From positions 1,286,001 to 1,350,000 of the forward strand of contig NZ_CP102278.1 in assembly GCF_025149915.1 (NCBI RefSeq): a stretch of 64,000 nt of DNA, given 5' to 3'. The stretch is from Coprococcus eutactus. Lineage in GTDB: Bacteria > Bacillota > Clostridia > Lachnospirales > Lachnospiraceae. Of the stretch, positions 44,920-53,527 are shown in pieces. The stretch's first letter is position 1. Every line of letters begins with the position of its first letter. Under the pieces are notes generated by a model. That model saw only the letters and a list, made by a program, of their open reading frames with translations, was not told where the DNA came from and made no database searches. A program made the position numbers and the translations under genes.

Positions 44920-45411
44920 TCATTTGTGGTATGTTATGTTGTTCAGGATCGTGTAGGCTCTGTAGACCTGTTCACTGAGGAGAAGCGCGGTCATCTCATC
45001 CGATGGCTTTATGGTGCAAACTGCAAATACATCCATATGGTTTGTGTCCTCTGATGGATAACCGATGTAGTAGTTCAGCTTTGAAGTGCCATTTGTGGTC
45101 ACAGCGTTTATCTGACTGGCAAAATCCTCTGATGATATGGTGCGTGCAGAGCCTGTGCTGGTAGAATCGGAGATGGACTGATATTCCTCATATCCGTGAT
45201 TCCAGTTCCCATATCCGTATGAAACGACCTTTTGAGATGCCTGTATTACGGCGTAATGGGCGCTGTTGTGTCCAGGTGTATATTTTACATGTCCCGGTGC
45301 ACACACTATCTTCATATTACAATAAGGGGACAGTCTCTTTACATATTCAGCTATCGCGCTGCTGCACAAAGGGTTGATTTTTTTCTGATTAACGTATATG
45401 TTTATATCCAT
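44920..45411 (-). CDS. Diverged RlmH-like SPOUT protein
   Basis: A 163-residue protein that I align to RlmH by eye: AIAEYVKRLSPYCNMKIV at the start, SSEDFASQINAVTTNGTSKLNYYIG in the middle, and LLSEQVYRAYTILNNITYHK at the end, which matches the canonical RlmH C-terminus including the final YHK. It lacks the SAM loop (IGG is IGYPSED) and the FPHQLMR motif, and has a Ser/Gly/Tyr-rich central insertion (about 60-92). It therefore should not bind SAM in the usual way, but keeps the tail that the neighbouring rlmH product has lost. ACGGAG precedes ATG. Confidence 0.75.
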   Translation of the reverse strand: MDINIYVNQKKINPLCSSAIAEYVKRLSPYCNMKIVCAPGHVKYTPGHNSAHYAVIQASQKVVSYGYGNWNHGYEEYQSISDSTSTGSARTISSEDFASQINAVTTNGTSKLNYYIGYPSEDTNHMDVFAVCTIKPSDEMTALLLSEQVYRAYTILNNITYHK

Positions 45412-45511
45412 GTGATTTTCTCCGTATATTCGACATAATCAATGCTGATATGTAATTATATATTATTTGGGAGAAAATGCATAGTATAAGAAATTGTATA
45501 TGGAGGAAGAT

Positions 45512-46333
45512 ATGCGTAAAAAACTGTTGGCACTTGATATTGATGGCACACTTACAAATACACAGAAGGATATAACACCTGAAACCTTGAAGAAGATAAT
45601 AGAGGTTCAGGAGAAAGGGCATGTCGTTGCGATAGCATCGGGACGTCCGTTGCCGGGGATACGGAAGATCGCAGACATCATACAGCTCGACAGATTTGGC
45701 GGATATGTTCTGGCATTTAATGGTGGAAGGATAGTCAATTATAAGACGGGTGAGGTAGTATATCAGGCTGCTCTCGACAATGAGATCGTCAGAGATATAT
45801 ATGATTATTGTCTGAAGGTCGGCTGTGGTATGGTGACATATGACGGCGATCGTGTCATCACGGGAACAGATATAGATGGATATATGACATTTGAGGCCAG
45901 CATAAATCATATGGAACTCATGCGTATAGATGATTTCAAGGAGTATATAGATTTTCCACTGAACAAATGTCTGCTCACCGCAGAACCTGACAAGGCGGAG
46001 AAGATAGAGGAAGAACTTGTGTCCAGATTCGGAGATAAGGTTACGATATTCCGTTCTGAGCCATATTTTGTAGAGATTATGCCGCAAAATGTCCATAAGG
46101 CGACGTCGCTTGAGAAGCTCCTGGGTGTTCTAAATATGGATGTCAGGGATCTTATCGCATGTGGTGACGGTTATAACGACCTTACTATGATAGAATATGC
46201 AGGTGTTGGTGTTGCCATGGCAAATGCACAGGATATAGTGAAGAAACATGCCGATTATATAACACTTTCCAATGATGAGGACGGTCTGGTTCCAGTGGTG
46301 GACAAGTTTATTCTCGGAGTAGAAAATATTTAA
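45512..46333 (+). CDS. Cof-type HAD-IIB family hydrolase
   Basis: A 273-residue HAD phosphatase. Seen: motif I LDIDGTLTN with the nucleophile Asp, motif II ASGRPL, a C2-type cap (about 85-190), and motif IV GDGYNDLTMIEYAG. Such Cof enzymes dephosphorylate sugar phosphates or cofactors; the substrate cannot be predicted. ATG 45512 is chosen since TGGAGG lies 7 nt before it; an upstream in-frame start would overlap. It is an independent gene between the RlmH-like gene and the LCP ligase. Confidence 0.9.
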   Translation: MRKKLLALDIDGTLTNTQKDITPETLKKIIEVQEKGHVVAIASGRPLPGIRKIADIIQLDRFGGYVLAFNGGRIVNYKTGEVVYQAALDNEIVRDIYDYCLKVGCGMVTYDGDRVITGTDIDGYMTFEASINHMELMRIDDFKEYIDFPLNKCLLTAEPDKAEKIEEELVSRFGDKVTIFRSEPYFVEIMPQNVHKATSLEKLLGVLNMDVRDLIACGDGYNDLTMIEYAGVGVAMANAQDIVKKHADYITLSNDEDGLVPVVDKFILGVENI

Positions 46334-46357
46334 TATATGTGAAATATCAGTATTGCG

Positions 46358-46386
46358 TTGAATTTGAGTTTTTTTTGTAGTAAAAT
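46358..46386 (+). promoter_or_regulatory. Sigma-A promoter for the LCP gene
   Basis: TTGAAT (46358-46363), 17 nt with an eight-T run, and TAAAAT (46381-46386), about 100 nt before the start codon. Confidence 0.7.
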
Positions 46387-46490
46387 GCAATCCTGTATGA
46401 ACAATTAAGACATAAAAGACAGCTGATAACAAAAAATACCTGCTACGTGTATAGTTGTAGGGATAATATATTGATATTTAGGAGAAAACT

Positions 46491-47927
46491 ATGAGAAACA
46501 GCAATGGCGGTCGGGACAACAGAAAATCGAACCGTGATCAATACAGAAAGCCGGATTACGCAGGTGAGATGTTGTTTGACGACGAAGAAGACTATGATGA
46601 TGACGCTGATTATGATGTCGTTGACGATATGAAGGCTCACAATGACGACTACAGCGACAGCGCATTTGGTCCTGATGCAGATAACTATGATACGGATGAT
46701 GACGCATGGCATGATGATGTGGCGGCTGCGGATGATGATCCGTCTGATGAAGATGGATATTATGACGAAGAATATGATGATACAGAAGACTGGCAGGATA
46801 TGAAAGATAGTAAAAGAAAAAAGAAAAACAGAGTATGGGGAATCATACTAGCTCTAGAGATAGTGACAGCGATAGTTATAGGCGTTCTGTTTGTGAAGTC
46901 ATATATCAACAACACATACAGCAAGATGCAGTATAACGAGCTTAAGAACACTCACATCAACGAGGATCTTAATGAAGAATCGGTCAAGAAGATGACGGGA
47001 TACACAAATATAGCCCTGTTCGGTATAGATACAAGGGATTCAGGAATGGTCGATGACGGCGTAAGATCAGACAGTATAATAATCTGCAGTATCAACAATG
47101 ATACTCAGGAGGTCAAGCTTCTCTCAGTATACAGAGACACCTACCTGGAGCTTTGCAATGACAGCCAGTCATATGAGAAGGCTGCCCATGCATATGCATA
47201 TGGCGGAGCACAGGGAGCTGTAAACATGCTCAACAAGAACCTGGATCTCAACATAACAGACTATGTTGCTGTCAATTTCACTGCGCTGACAGAGGCGATA
47301 GATGCGCTCGGCGGTATCGATGTCGAGCTCAAGGAGGAAGAACTTTATAAGCTTAACCAGTGTATCGATGAGCAGATGGGTGTAAATGGAATTTATTCTG
47401 ACTATGTGTATGACACAGGAGTCGTACATTTGAACGGTGTGCAGGCGACAGCTTATTCAAGAATACGAAGCACCGATGAGGGTGATATAACGAGAACATG
47501 GAGACAGCGAACGGTCATATCAAAGATGATCGAGGCAGCAAAGAGCGCAGGTCTTTCAAGATTACTCGACTGTATCAACGTTGTAGTTGACGATGTTGCA
47601 TCGAGCCTTACAGAGAGTGAGATAATGGACATGGCTAAGTCATGCTTCAATTACAAGCTCTCGACTACTACCGGTTTCCCATTTACCATCGCAAGCCCGA
47701 CTATGAATGATGTGAGCTATGTGGTTGCGTGTGATCTTGCAACAAATGCCACAGCACTTCACAGATTCCTGTTCAACGACAGTAATTACACACCTTCAGC
47801 AACAGTCCAGAATATCAGCGACAATATCGTTAATGAATCAGGATATGGCAATCAGCTGGATCTGGATACGTTCACAGTTGAGGATGATGTGGATTCGATT
47901 GTGAATACAGAGTCAGATGATTATTGA
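46491..47927 (+). CDS. LytR-CpsA-Psr (LCP) family cell-wall glycopolymer ligase
   Basis: A 478-residue membrane-anchored enzyme transferring teichoic acid or other glycopolymers from lipid carrier to peptidoglycan. Seen: a 105-residue extremely Asp/Tyr-rich cytoplasmic N-terminus (1-110), one TM segment at 115-138, and the extracellular LCP domain with NIALFGIDTRD, the catalytic arginines in RSDSIIICS and SVYRDTYLEL, and YSRIRSTDEGDITRTWRQRTVI. AGGAG precedes ATG. The acidic tail is unusual in length and could serve as a regulatory or phosphorylation-linked region (inference). Confidence 0.92.
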   Translation: MRNSNGGRDNRKSNRDQYRKPDYAGEMLFDDEEDYDDDADYDVVDDMKAHNDDYSDSAFGPDADNYDTDDDAWHDDVAAADDDPSDEDGYYDEEYDDTEDWQDMKDSKRKKKNRVWGIILALEIVTAIVIGVLFVKSYINNTYSKMQYNELKNTHINEDLNEESVKKMTGYTNIALFGIDTRDSGMVDDGVRSDSIIICSINNDTQEVKLLSVYRDTYLELCNDSQSYEKAAHAYAYGGAQGAVNMLNKNLDLNITDYVAVNFTALTEAIDALGGIDVELKEEELYKLNQCIDEQMGVNGIYSDYVYDTGVVHLNGVQATAYSRIRSTDEGDITRTWRQRTVISKMIEAAKSAGLSRLLDCINVVVDDVASSLTESEIMDMAKSCFNYKLSTTTGFPFTIASPTMNDVSYVVACDLATNATALHRFLFNDSNYTPSATVQNISDNIVNESGYGNQLDLDTFTVEDDVDSIVNTESDDY

Positions 47928-47950
47928 TATAAATAATAGTAAAATATCAG

Positions 47951-47995
47951 ATGTCCTGCCCGCAGTCATGCAGATGACTCGGACGGGACATTTGT
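47951..47995 (+). terminator. Hairpin terminator after the LCP gene
   Basis: ATGTCC...AGTCAT pairs with ATGACT...GGACAT in a long stem with one mismatch and one bulge around a GCAG loop; TTTGT follows. A moderate terminator. Confidence 0.65.
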
Positions 47996-48077
47996 CGTAT
48001 ATGGACTTTCATGGCAGTGGATTTATAGGTGTAATATAATTAGTTTTTTTAGTAGGTCATATAGCTGGTTTTTTTGT

Positions 48078-48105
48078 TTGAATTATGCTCTGTATGTGAT
48101 ATACT
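48078..48105 (+). promoter_or_regulatory. Sigma-A promoter for the pyrH-to-polC operon
   Basis: TTGAAT (48078-48083), 16 nt and TATACT (48100-48105), 65 nt before pyrH. Confidence 0.65.
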
Positions 48106-48169
48106 ATCTAAGAATGTGCAGAGAGATGAAATATAACATTTATAATATTGCAAAGGATGGATATGCATT

Positions 48170-48892
48170 ATGGAGAACGCTAATAATATCAAGATGGACA
48201 GAATACTTCTCAAGATGAGCGGTGAGGCACTTGCCGGTGACAAGAAGCACGGATTTGATGAGACAACAGTAAAGGATGTATCAAATCAGGTAAAGCAGAT
48301 CGTTGACAAGGGCATACAGGTGTGCGTAGTTATCGGAGGAGGTAACTTCTGGAGAGGAAGAACATCTGATAATATGGATAGAGTAAAGGCAGATTCTATA
48401 GGAATGCTTGCCACAGTCATGAACTGTATTTACACAGCGGATAGTTTCAGAAGCTGCGGTATAAAGACTCATATCATGACACCATTTATCTGTGGAAACA
48501 TGACAGAGCTTTTTGATAAGGATAAGGCAATAGATTATATGGAGCAAGGAGATGTGGTTTTCTTTGCCGGTGGAATAGGTCATCCATATTTCTCAACAGA
48601 TATGGCTACAGTACTCATGGCGATTGAGGTAGGCGCAGATGTTATCCTGTCCGGTAAGGCTATCGACGGAGTTTACGACAGCGATCCGAAGACCAACCCA
48701 AATGCAAAGAAGTATGATTCGATGAAGATGAGCGATATCGTGGACAACAAGCTTGGCGTTATAGATCTTGCGTCAGCGGTTCTTGCAATGGAGAACAAGA
48801 TGCCTATGATGCTTTTTGGACTTGGTGATGAGAACAGTATAGTGAAGGCTGTTACAGGGGGATTCACAGGAACATACGTCAGAGCAGAATAG
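48170..48892 (+). CDS. pyrH: UMP kinase
   Basis: A 240-residue hexameric bacterial UMP kinase of the amino acid kinase fold, phosphorylating UMP to UDP. Seen: LLKMSGEALAGDKKHGFD at the N-terminus, GGGNFWRG, ADSIGMLATVMN, and the ATP-binding DGVYDSDPKTNPNAK. AAGGATGG lies before ATG. First gene of pyrH-frr-uppS-cdsA-dxr-rseP-ispG-polC, a block linking nucleotide supply, translation, envelope lipids and replication. Confidence 0.97.
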   Translation: MENANNIKMDRILLKMSGEALAGDKKHGFDETTVKDVSNQVKQIVDKGIQVCVVIGGGNFWRGRTSDNMDRVKADSIGMLATVMNCIYTADSFRSCGIKTHIMTPFICGNMTELFDKDKAIDYMEQGDVVFFAGGIGHPYFSTDMATVLMAIEVGADVILSGKAIDGVYDSDPKTNPNAKKYDSMKMSDIVDNKLGVIDLASAVLAMENKMPMMLFGLGDENSIVKAVTGGFTGTYVRAE

Positions 48893-48945
48893 TTTCAATA
48901 AAATAAATTAAGAGATCAATATATATTTCAGGAGGAATGAGAGTA

Positions 48946-49491
48946 ATGTTATCACAGTACGAAGAGAAGATGCAGAAGTCACTTGACAATCTTGAAGCAG
49001 AGTATGCAACAATCAGAGCGGGAAGAGCGAACCCTAATATACTCAACAAGTTAAGGGTTGAGTATTATGGCGTTCCAACACCTATGCAGCAGCTTGCCAA
49101 CATAACAGTTCCAGAGGCAAGAACACTTATGATCGCACCATGGGAGCCATCACTTGTTAAGGAGATAGAGAAGGCTATCATGAATTCAGACATAGGAATC
49201 ACACCGAACAATGACGGAAGAAATATCATCCTCAACTTCCCTGAGCTTACAGAGGATAGAAGAAAAGAACTCGTAAAGGATATCAAGAAGAAGGGTGAGG
49301 CTGCAAAGGTTGCAATAAGAAACATCAGAAGAGATGCAAATGATGCTATCAAGAAGATGGAGAAGAGTGGAGACATCAGCGAGGATGAGCTTGCAGACAA
49401 CGAAGATAAGATACAGAAGCTCACAGACAAGTATGTTGGACAGATAGACAAGGCTGTTGAAGCAAAGTCTAAGGAAATAATGACTGTATAG
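48946..49491 (+). CDS. frr: Ribosome recycling factor
   Basis: A 181-residue factor that splits post-termination ribosomes with EF-G. Seen: LDNLEAEYATIRAGRANPNIL, EARTLMIAPWEPSLVKEIEKAI and the long C-terminal helix with RDANDAIKKMEKSGDISEDELA. ATG 48946 is preferred because AGGAGG lies 9 nt before it; the in-frame ATG at 48937 is one base from that site. Confidence 0.97.
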   Translation: MLSQYEEKMQKSLDNLEAEYATIRAGRANPNILNKLRVEYYGVPTPMQQLANITVPEARTLMIAPWEPSLVKEIEKAIMNSDIGITPNNDGRNIILNFPELTEDRRKELVKDIKKKGEAAKVAIRNIRRDANDAIKKMEKSGDISEDELADNEDKIQKLTDKYVGQIDKAVEAKSKEIMTV

Positions 49492-49507
49492 GGATATCGG
49501 AGAAAAT

Positions 49508-50236
49508 ATGAAGAGAGAAATTAACGGAGAATTGCTCAATGTGCCAGAACATGTTGCGGTTATAATGGATGGAAATGGCAGATGGGCAAAAAAGAGATTT
49601 CTTCCAAGAAATTATGGACATGCTGAGGGTGCGAAAGCTCTTGAGGCGATATGTGAGAACTGTGACAAGCTGGGTATAAAGCACCTTACGGTATATGCAT
49701 TTTCTACTGAGAACTGGAAAAGGTCAGTTGAGGAAGTCACAGGTATAATGAACCTTTTCAGAAAATATCTGGTTGACAGTATAGAGAGGTCAAACAATGC
49801 GAATATGAAAGTCAATCTCATAGGCAAGAGAGAGGGACTTCCAGAGGATATCGTCCAGAAAATGAATGATCTTGAGAGAGCGACAGCAAATAATACCGGA
49901 CTTCAGTTCCACATTGCAATAAATTATGGCGGAAGAGATGAGATAGTCAGAGCGACGAAGAAGATATTGAATGATGCGGCTGACGGAAAGGTTAAGGCCG
50001 GTGATATCGATGAGAAGTTGTTTGCAGATTATCTTGACACTAAGGGAGTTCCTGATCCGGACCTGCTTATAAGGACCAGTGGTGAGGAGAGGACTTCAAA
50101 TTTCCTGCCATGGCAGCTTGCATATTCGGAGTTTTATTTCACAGACACATTGTGGCCGGATTTTGATATGGATTCTCTCGTTGAGGCGGTCAGATATTAC
50201 AACAAGAGAGAGAGAAGATTCGGAGATGCAAAATAG
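49508..50236 (+). CDS. uppS: Isoprenyl transferase (undecaprenyl diphosphate synthase)
   Basis: A 242-residue cis-prenyltransferase that makes the C55 lipid carrier for peptidoglycan. Seen: HVAVIMDGNGRWA with catalytic Asp21, GHAEGAKAL, YAFSTENWKR, NYGGRDEI and the C-terminal RTSGEERTSNFLPWQLAYSE motif. It is 17 nt after frr. With dxr and ispG it covers the isoprenoid branch encoded in this operon. Confidence 0.96.
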   Translation: MKREINGELLNVPEHVAVIMDGNGRWAKKRFLPRNYGHAEGAKALEAICENCDKLGIKHLTVYAFSTENWKRSVEEVTGIMNLFRKYLVDSIERSNNANMKVNLIGKREGLPEDIVQKMNDLERATANNTGLQFHIAINYGGRDEIVRATKKILNDAADGKVKAGDIDEKLFADYLDTKGVPDPDLLIRTSGEERTSNFLPWQLAYSEFYFTDTLWPDFDMDSLVEAVRYYNKRERRFGDAK

Positions 50237-50264
50237 ATATCAGTGATCCGGAGGATATTATATA

Positions 50265-51062
50265 ATGAAACAGAGAGTTATAAGTGGAGCGGTGCTGGTG
50301 GTGATACTTGCTGTCACATTGTATTTTGGCGGTGCAGTCACATGTGCATTCATGGGACTTGTGTCACTTATAGGTAATATGGAATTGCTTAGGGTATATG
50401 GAGTCAACAGAAAGCTGCCGGGGATTGTATGTTATCTAGCAACGATTTTCTATTATGTGGCAATATATCTTCAGCGTATGGATATAATAATCCCTATGAT
50501 GGTGATATATCTTTTGGTTATGCTTGCTGTGTATGTACTCACATTCCCAACATATTCTGATAAACAGATCATGGCATCGTTTATGGATTTCTTCTATGTG
50601 AGTGTCATGTTGTCATTTGTGTATCTGATAAGAGATATGAAGCATGGACTTGTTCTGGTGCTCCTCATATTTGTCAGTTCATGGATAAATGACACATGTG
50701 CGTATTTTGTCGGCAGAGCACTCGGCAAACACAAGATGGCGCCTGTACTCAGCCCGAAGAAGAGCATAGAGGGACTGATCGGCGGAATAATGGGAGCCGG
50801 TATATTTGGAGCGGTATTTGGTATACTGTTCAACTCATATGTAGAACAAATGAACTATGCACCGTTGCTTTTTGCAGTGATTGGAGCTGTCGGAGCACTT
50901 CCTGCAGTCATAGGTGATCTGGCAGCATCGGCAATAAAGAGAAACAATGACATCAAGGATTACGGAAAGCTTATCCCGGGTCATGGTGGAATATTAGACA
51001 GATTTGACAGTATAATATTTACAGCACCTATAATCTATTATTTATTGATGTATCTGCTGTAA
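50265..51062 (+). CDS. cdsA: Phosphatidate cytidylyltransferase
   Basis: A 265-residue membrane enzyme that makes CDP-diacylglycerol from phosphatidic acid and CTP, the precursor of all phospholipids. Seen: about seven to eight hydrophobic segments, and the signature near the C-terminus (S.IKRNNDIKDYGKLIPGHGGILDRFDS). CCGGAGG precedes ATG. A strong hairpin separates it from dxr. Confidence 0.95.
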   Translation: MKQRVISGAVLVVILAVTLYFGGAVTCAFMGLVSLIGNMELLRVYGVNRKLPGIVCYLATIFYYVAIYLQRMDIIIPMMVIYLLVMLAVYVLTFPTYSDKQIMASFMDFFYVSVMLSFVYLIRDMKHGLVLVLLIFVSSWINDTCAYFVGRALGKHKMAPVLSPKKSIEGLIGGIMGAGIFGAVFGILFNSYVEQMNYAPLLFAVIGAVGALPAVIGDLAASAIKRNNDIKDYGKLIPGHGGILDRFDSIIFTAPIIYYLLMYLL

Positions 51063-51108
51063 TATATTATCATCGTATTGCAGTAATGGATAAATGTTTG
51101 TAAATAAT

Positions 51109-51142
51109 GGGCAGTGCCCAGTGAGTTCACTGGATGCTGCCT
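51109..51142 (+). promoter_or_regulatory. Stem-loop between cdsA and dxr
   Basis: GGGCAGTGCCCAGTGA pairs with TCACTGGATGCTGCCT (15 of 16, some G-U) around a 2-nt link. Only ATTTAT follows, so it is an attenuator or stability element more than a full terminator. Confidence 0.6.
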
Positions 51143-51182
51143 ATTTATGTCCTGATCGTATCAGGAGTGTACAGGAGGAAAT

Positions 51183-52325
51183 ATGAAGAACACAGCGATA
51201 ATCGGATCCACCGGTTCCATCGGAACCCAGACTCTGGAGATAGCCAGAGCAAATGATGATTTAAATATTGTGGCACTTGCAGCGGGAAAGAATATAAAGC
51301 TTCTGGAGAAACAGGCTAGGGAGTTCAGACCGGAGATCATCGGTATATGGAGCGAGGAAGATGCAGCAGTCCTTAAGCAGAATCTTTGCGACACAGATAT
51401 AAAGGTAGTGTCTGGTATGGATGGACTTATAGAGATAGCAGAGCTTCAGTCATCGGATATCCTGGTTACGGGAATAGTTGGTATGATAGGAATAAGACCA
51501 ACCATCGCGGCGATAAATGCAGGCAAGGATATAGCTCTTGCAAACAAGGAGACTCTGGTCACAGCGGGACACATCATCATGCCTCTTGCAAAAGAAAAAG
51601 GCGTGTCAATACTCCCTGTTGACAGTGAGCATTCAGCGATATTCCAGTCCCTTCAGGGAAATGTACACGGTGATGTGGCTAAGATACTTCTTACTGCATC
51701 AGGAGGACCTTTCAGAGGTAAGGATACAGAATTCCTGTCACATGTGCAGGTGGAGGATGCACTCAAGCATCCAAATTGGAGCATGGGAAGAAAAATAACC
51801 ATAGACTCAGCTACGATGGTAAATAAGGGTCTTGAGGTTATAGAGGCAAAATGGCTTTTTGATGTCGATCCGTGCAACATACAGGTGGTTGTGCAGCCTC
51901 AGAGTATCATACACTCTATGGTAGAATACCGGGACGGCGCGGTTATGGCGCAGCTTGGCACACCGGATATGAAACTTCCGATACAGTATGCACTGTTTTA
52001 TCCTGAGAGGAGATATCTTGCGGGAGACAGGCTGGATTTCTGGAAGATGAATTCAATCCTCGTGGAGAAACCGGATATGGATACATTTAAGGGACTTAAA
52101 TATGCGTACGATGCTATAGGGAAGGGCGGTTCAATGCCTACTGTGTTCAATGCGGCAAATGAATGTGCAGTAGCAAAGTTTTTAGACAGAAGGATAAAGT
52201 TCCTTGACATATACAGGATAATAGAGGAGTGTATGTCGGAGCATAAGATCATAGAGGATCCTGATGTATCCCAGATACTGGATACGGAAAAATGGGTATA
52301 TGAATTGGTAGAAAGCAGGTGGTAG
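51183..52325 (+). CDS. dxr: 1-Deoxy-D-xylulose 5-phosphate reductoisomerase
   Basis: A 380-residue enzyme of the MEP isoprenoid pathway, NADPH-dependent. Seen: the NADPH loop GSTGSIGTQTL, ANKETLVTAG, PVDSEHSAIFQ (metal-binding Asp/Ser/Glu), TASGGPFRG, HPNWSMGRKITIDSATMVNKGLE, and the C-terminal helical domain. CAGGAGGAAAT precedes ATG. Its presence with ispG shows that this organism uses the MEP rather than the mevalonate pathway, as clostridia do. Confidence 0.97.
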   Translation: MKNTAIIGSTGSIGTQTLEIARANDDLNIVALAAGKNIKLLEKQAREFRPEIIGIWSEEDAAVLKQNLCDTDIKVVSGMDGLIEIAELQSSDILVTGIVGMIGIRPTIAAINAGKDIALANKETLVTAGHIIMPLAKEKGVSILPVDSEHSAIFQSLQGNVHGDVAKILLTASGGPFRGKDTEFLSHVQVEDALKHPNWSMGRKITIDSATMVNKGLEVIEAKWLFDVDPCNIQVVVQPQSIIHSMVEYRDGAVMAQLGTPDMKLPIQYALFYPERRYLAGDRLDFWKMNSILVEKPDMDTFKGLKYAYDAIGKGGSMPTVFNAANECAVAKFLDRRIKFLDIYRIIEECMSEHKIIEDPDVSQILDTEKWVYELVESRW

Positions 52326-52326
52326 A

Positions 52327-53424
52327 TTGAACATTATACTTATAATACTTGTGTTTGGCGTGATAATATTTTTCCATGAACTTGGACATTTTATAGTAGC
52401 CAAGATGAATCATATAACCGTAAAAGAGTTTTCAATGGGTCTTGGTCCCAAGCTCTTCTCATTCAAAAAGAAAGAGACACAATACTCACTGAGACTTATA
52501 CCTCTCGGTGGATATTGCATGATGCTCAGCGAGGATGAGGAGGAGAATGAGAACGATGAGAACTCATTTGACAAGAAATCAATATGGGCAAGAATGGCTG
52601 TTGTGCTGGCTGGTCCGTTTATGAATATAGTCATCGCATTTATATTCTCAGTGATACTCATACATTTTTGTGGAACGGATCCGGCGACAATCGGTCAGGT
52701 GTACGATCAGGAGATGGCGCAGGACAGTGAGTACGCGGATGTTGTTAAGGACTTTGGCGGAGTTTATCCAGCGCAGGAAGCCGGCATAGAGGACGGAGAT
52801 ACAGTACTTAAGATAGGCGGAAGCAGTATAAAGAATTTCAGGGAACTTCAGATATATCTTGAGATATACGGAGACGGATCACCGATAGACCTGGAACTTC
52901 AGAGAAAAGACGGCACTGTATATGATACGACGGTGTATCCGGTCAAAACGAGTTCCGGATATAAAGTGGGAATAATGAGTTGCGGCTATGTGCTGCCGGA
53001 GAATTTTGGAGAGTTGATGAAGTATTCTGCATATGAGGTCAGATACTGGGTGAAGGCGACATTCCTCAGTCTCAAGCTCATAGTTACCAGACAGGTAAGC
53101 TCAGATGAAGTGTCTGGTCCTGTGGGAGTCGCAAAGAGCATGAACGACACATTCAAGGAGGCGGCAAAGGTTGATCTTCTAACAGTGCTTCTCAACTGGA
53201 TGAACTATATAGTACTGCTCTCAGCGAACCTTGGAATCATGAATATGCTGCCGATACCTGGACTTGACGGCGGACGTTTCCTGTTCCTGCTCATAGAGCT
53301 CATAACCAGGAGGAAAGTTCCTAAAGAGAAGGAGAACATAGTTACGGTGATAGGCTTCGTACTGGTAATGATATTGATGGTAGTTATACTGTTCAATGAT
53401 ATAAAGAATGTATTCTTCAGCTGA
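52327..53424 (+). CDS. rseP: RIP metalloprotease RseP (site-2 protease)
   Basis: A 365-residue intramembrane zinc protease. Seen: the catalytic HELGH at 17-21 in TM1, MGLGPKLF, a PDZ domain (about 140-230) with AGIEDGDTVLKIGG, and the third ligand region MLPIPGLDGGRF near the C-terminus, plus four TM segments. Start TTG with GCAGGTGG upstream directly follows the dxr stop. Substrates in clostridia include anti-sigma factors and signal peptide remnants. Confidence 0.94.
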   Translation: MNIILIILVFGVIIFFHELGHFIVAKMNHITVKEFSMGLGPKLFSFKKKETQYSLRLIPLGGYCMMLSEDEEENENDENSFDKKSIWARMAVVLAGPFMNIVIAFIFSVILIHFCGTDPATIGQVYDQEMAQDSEYADVVKDFGGVYPAQEAGIEDGDTVLKIGGSSIKNFRELQIYLEIYGDGSPIDLELQRKDGTVYDTTVYPVKTSSGYKVGIMSCGYVLPENFGELMKYSAYEVRYWVKATFLSLKLIVTRQVSSDEVSGPVGVAKSMNDTFKEAAKVDLLTVLLNWMNYIVLLSANLGIMNMLPIPGLDGGRFLFLLIELITRRKVPKEKENIVTVIGFVLVMILMVVILFNDIKNVFFS

Positions 53425-53482
53425 CATATCAGTCTGTTAATGAATAAAGAATATTGCAGGTAAAGTTATAAATATTTTTATA

Positions 53483-53527
53483 GGAGGAAGACGCCGGTGC
53501 CGTTTCGGCACTGGCGTTTATGGATAT
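53483..53527 (+). promoter_or_regulatory. ispG leader: Shine-Dalgarno, hairpin and overlapping short ORFs
   Basis: GGAGG (53483-53487) lies 40 nt from the ispG ATG, but a 12-bp hairpin (53491-53502 with 53506-53517, loop TTT) lies between. Folding of the hairpin would bring the site to about 13 nt from ATG 53528, or 5 nt from a mini-ORF ATG GAT ATA TGA (53520-53531) whose stop overlaps the ispG start. Alternatively GTG 53497, 9 nt after GGAGG, opens a 19-codon leader ORF ending at 53556 inside ispG. Confidence 0.6.
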
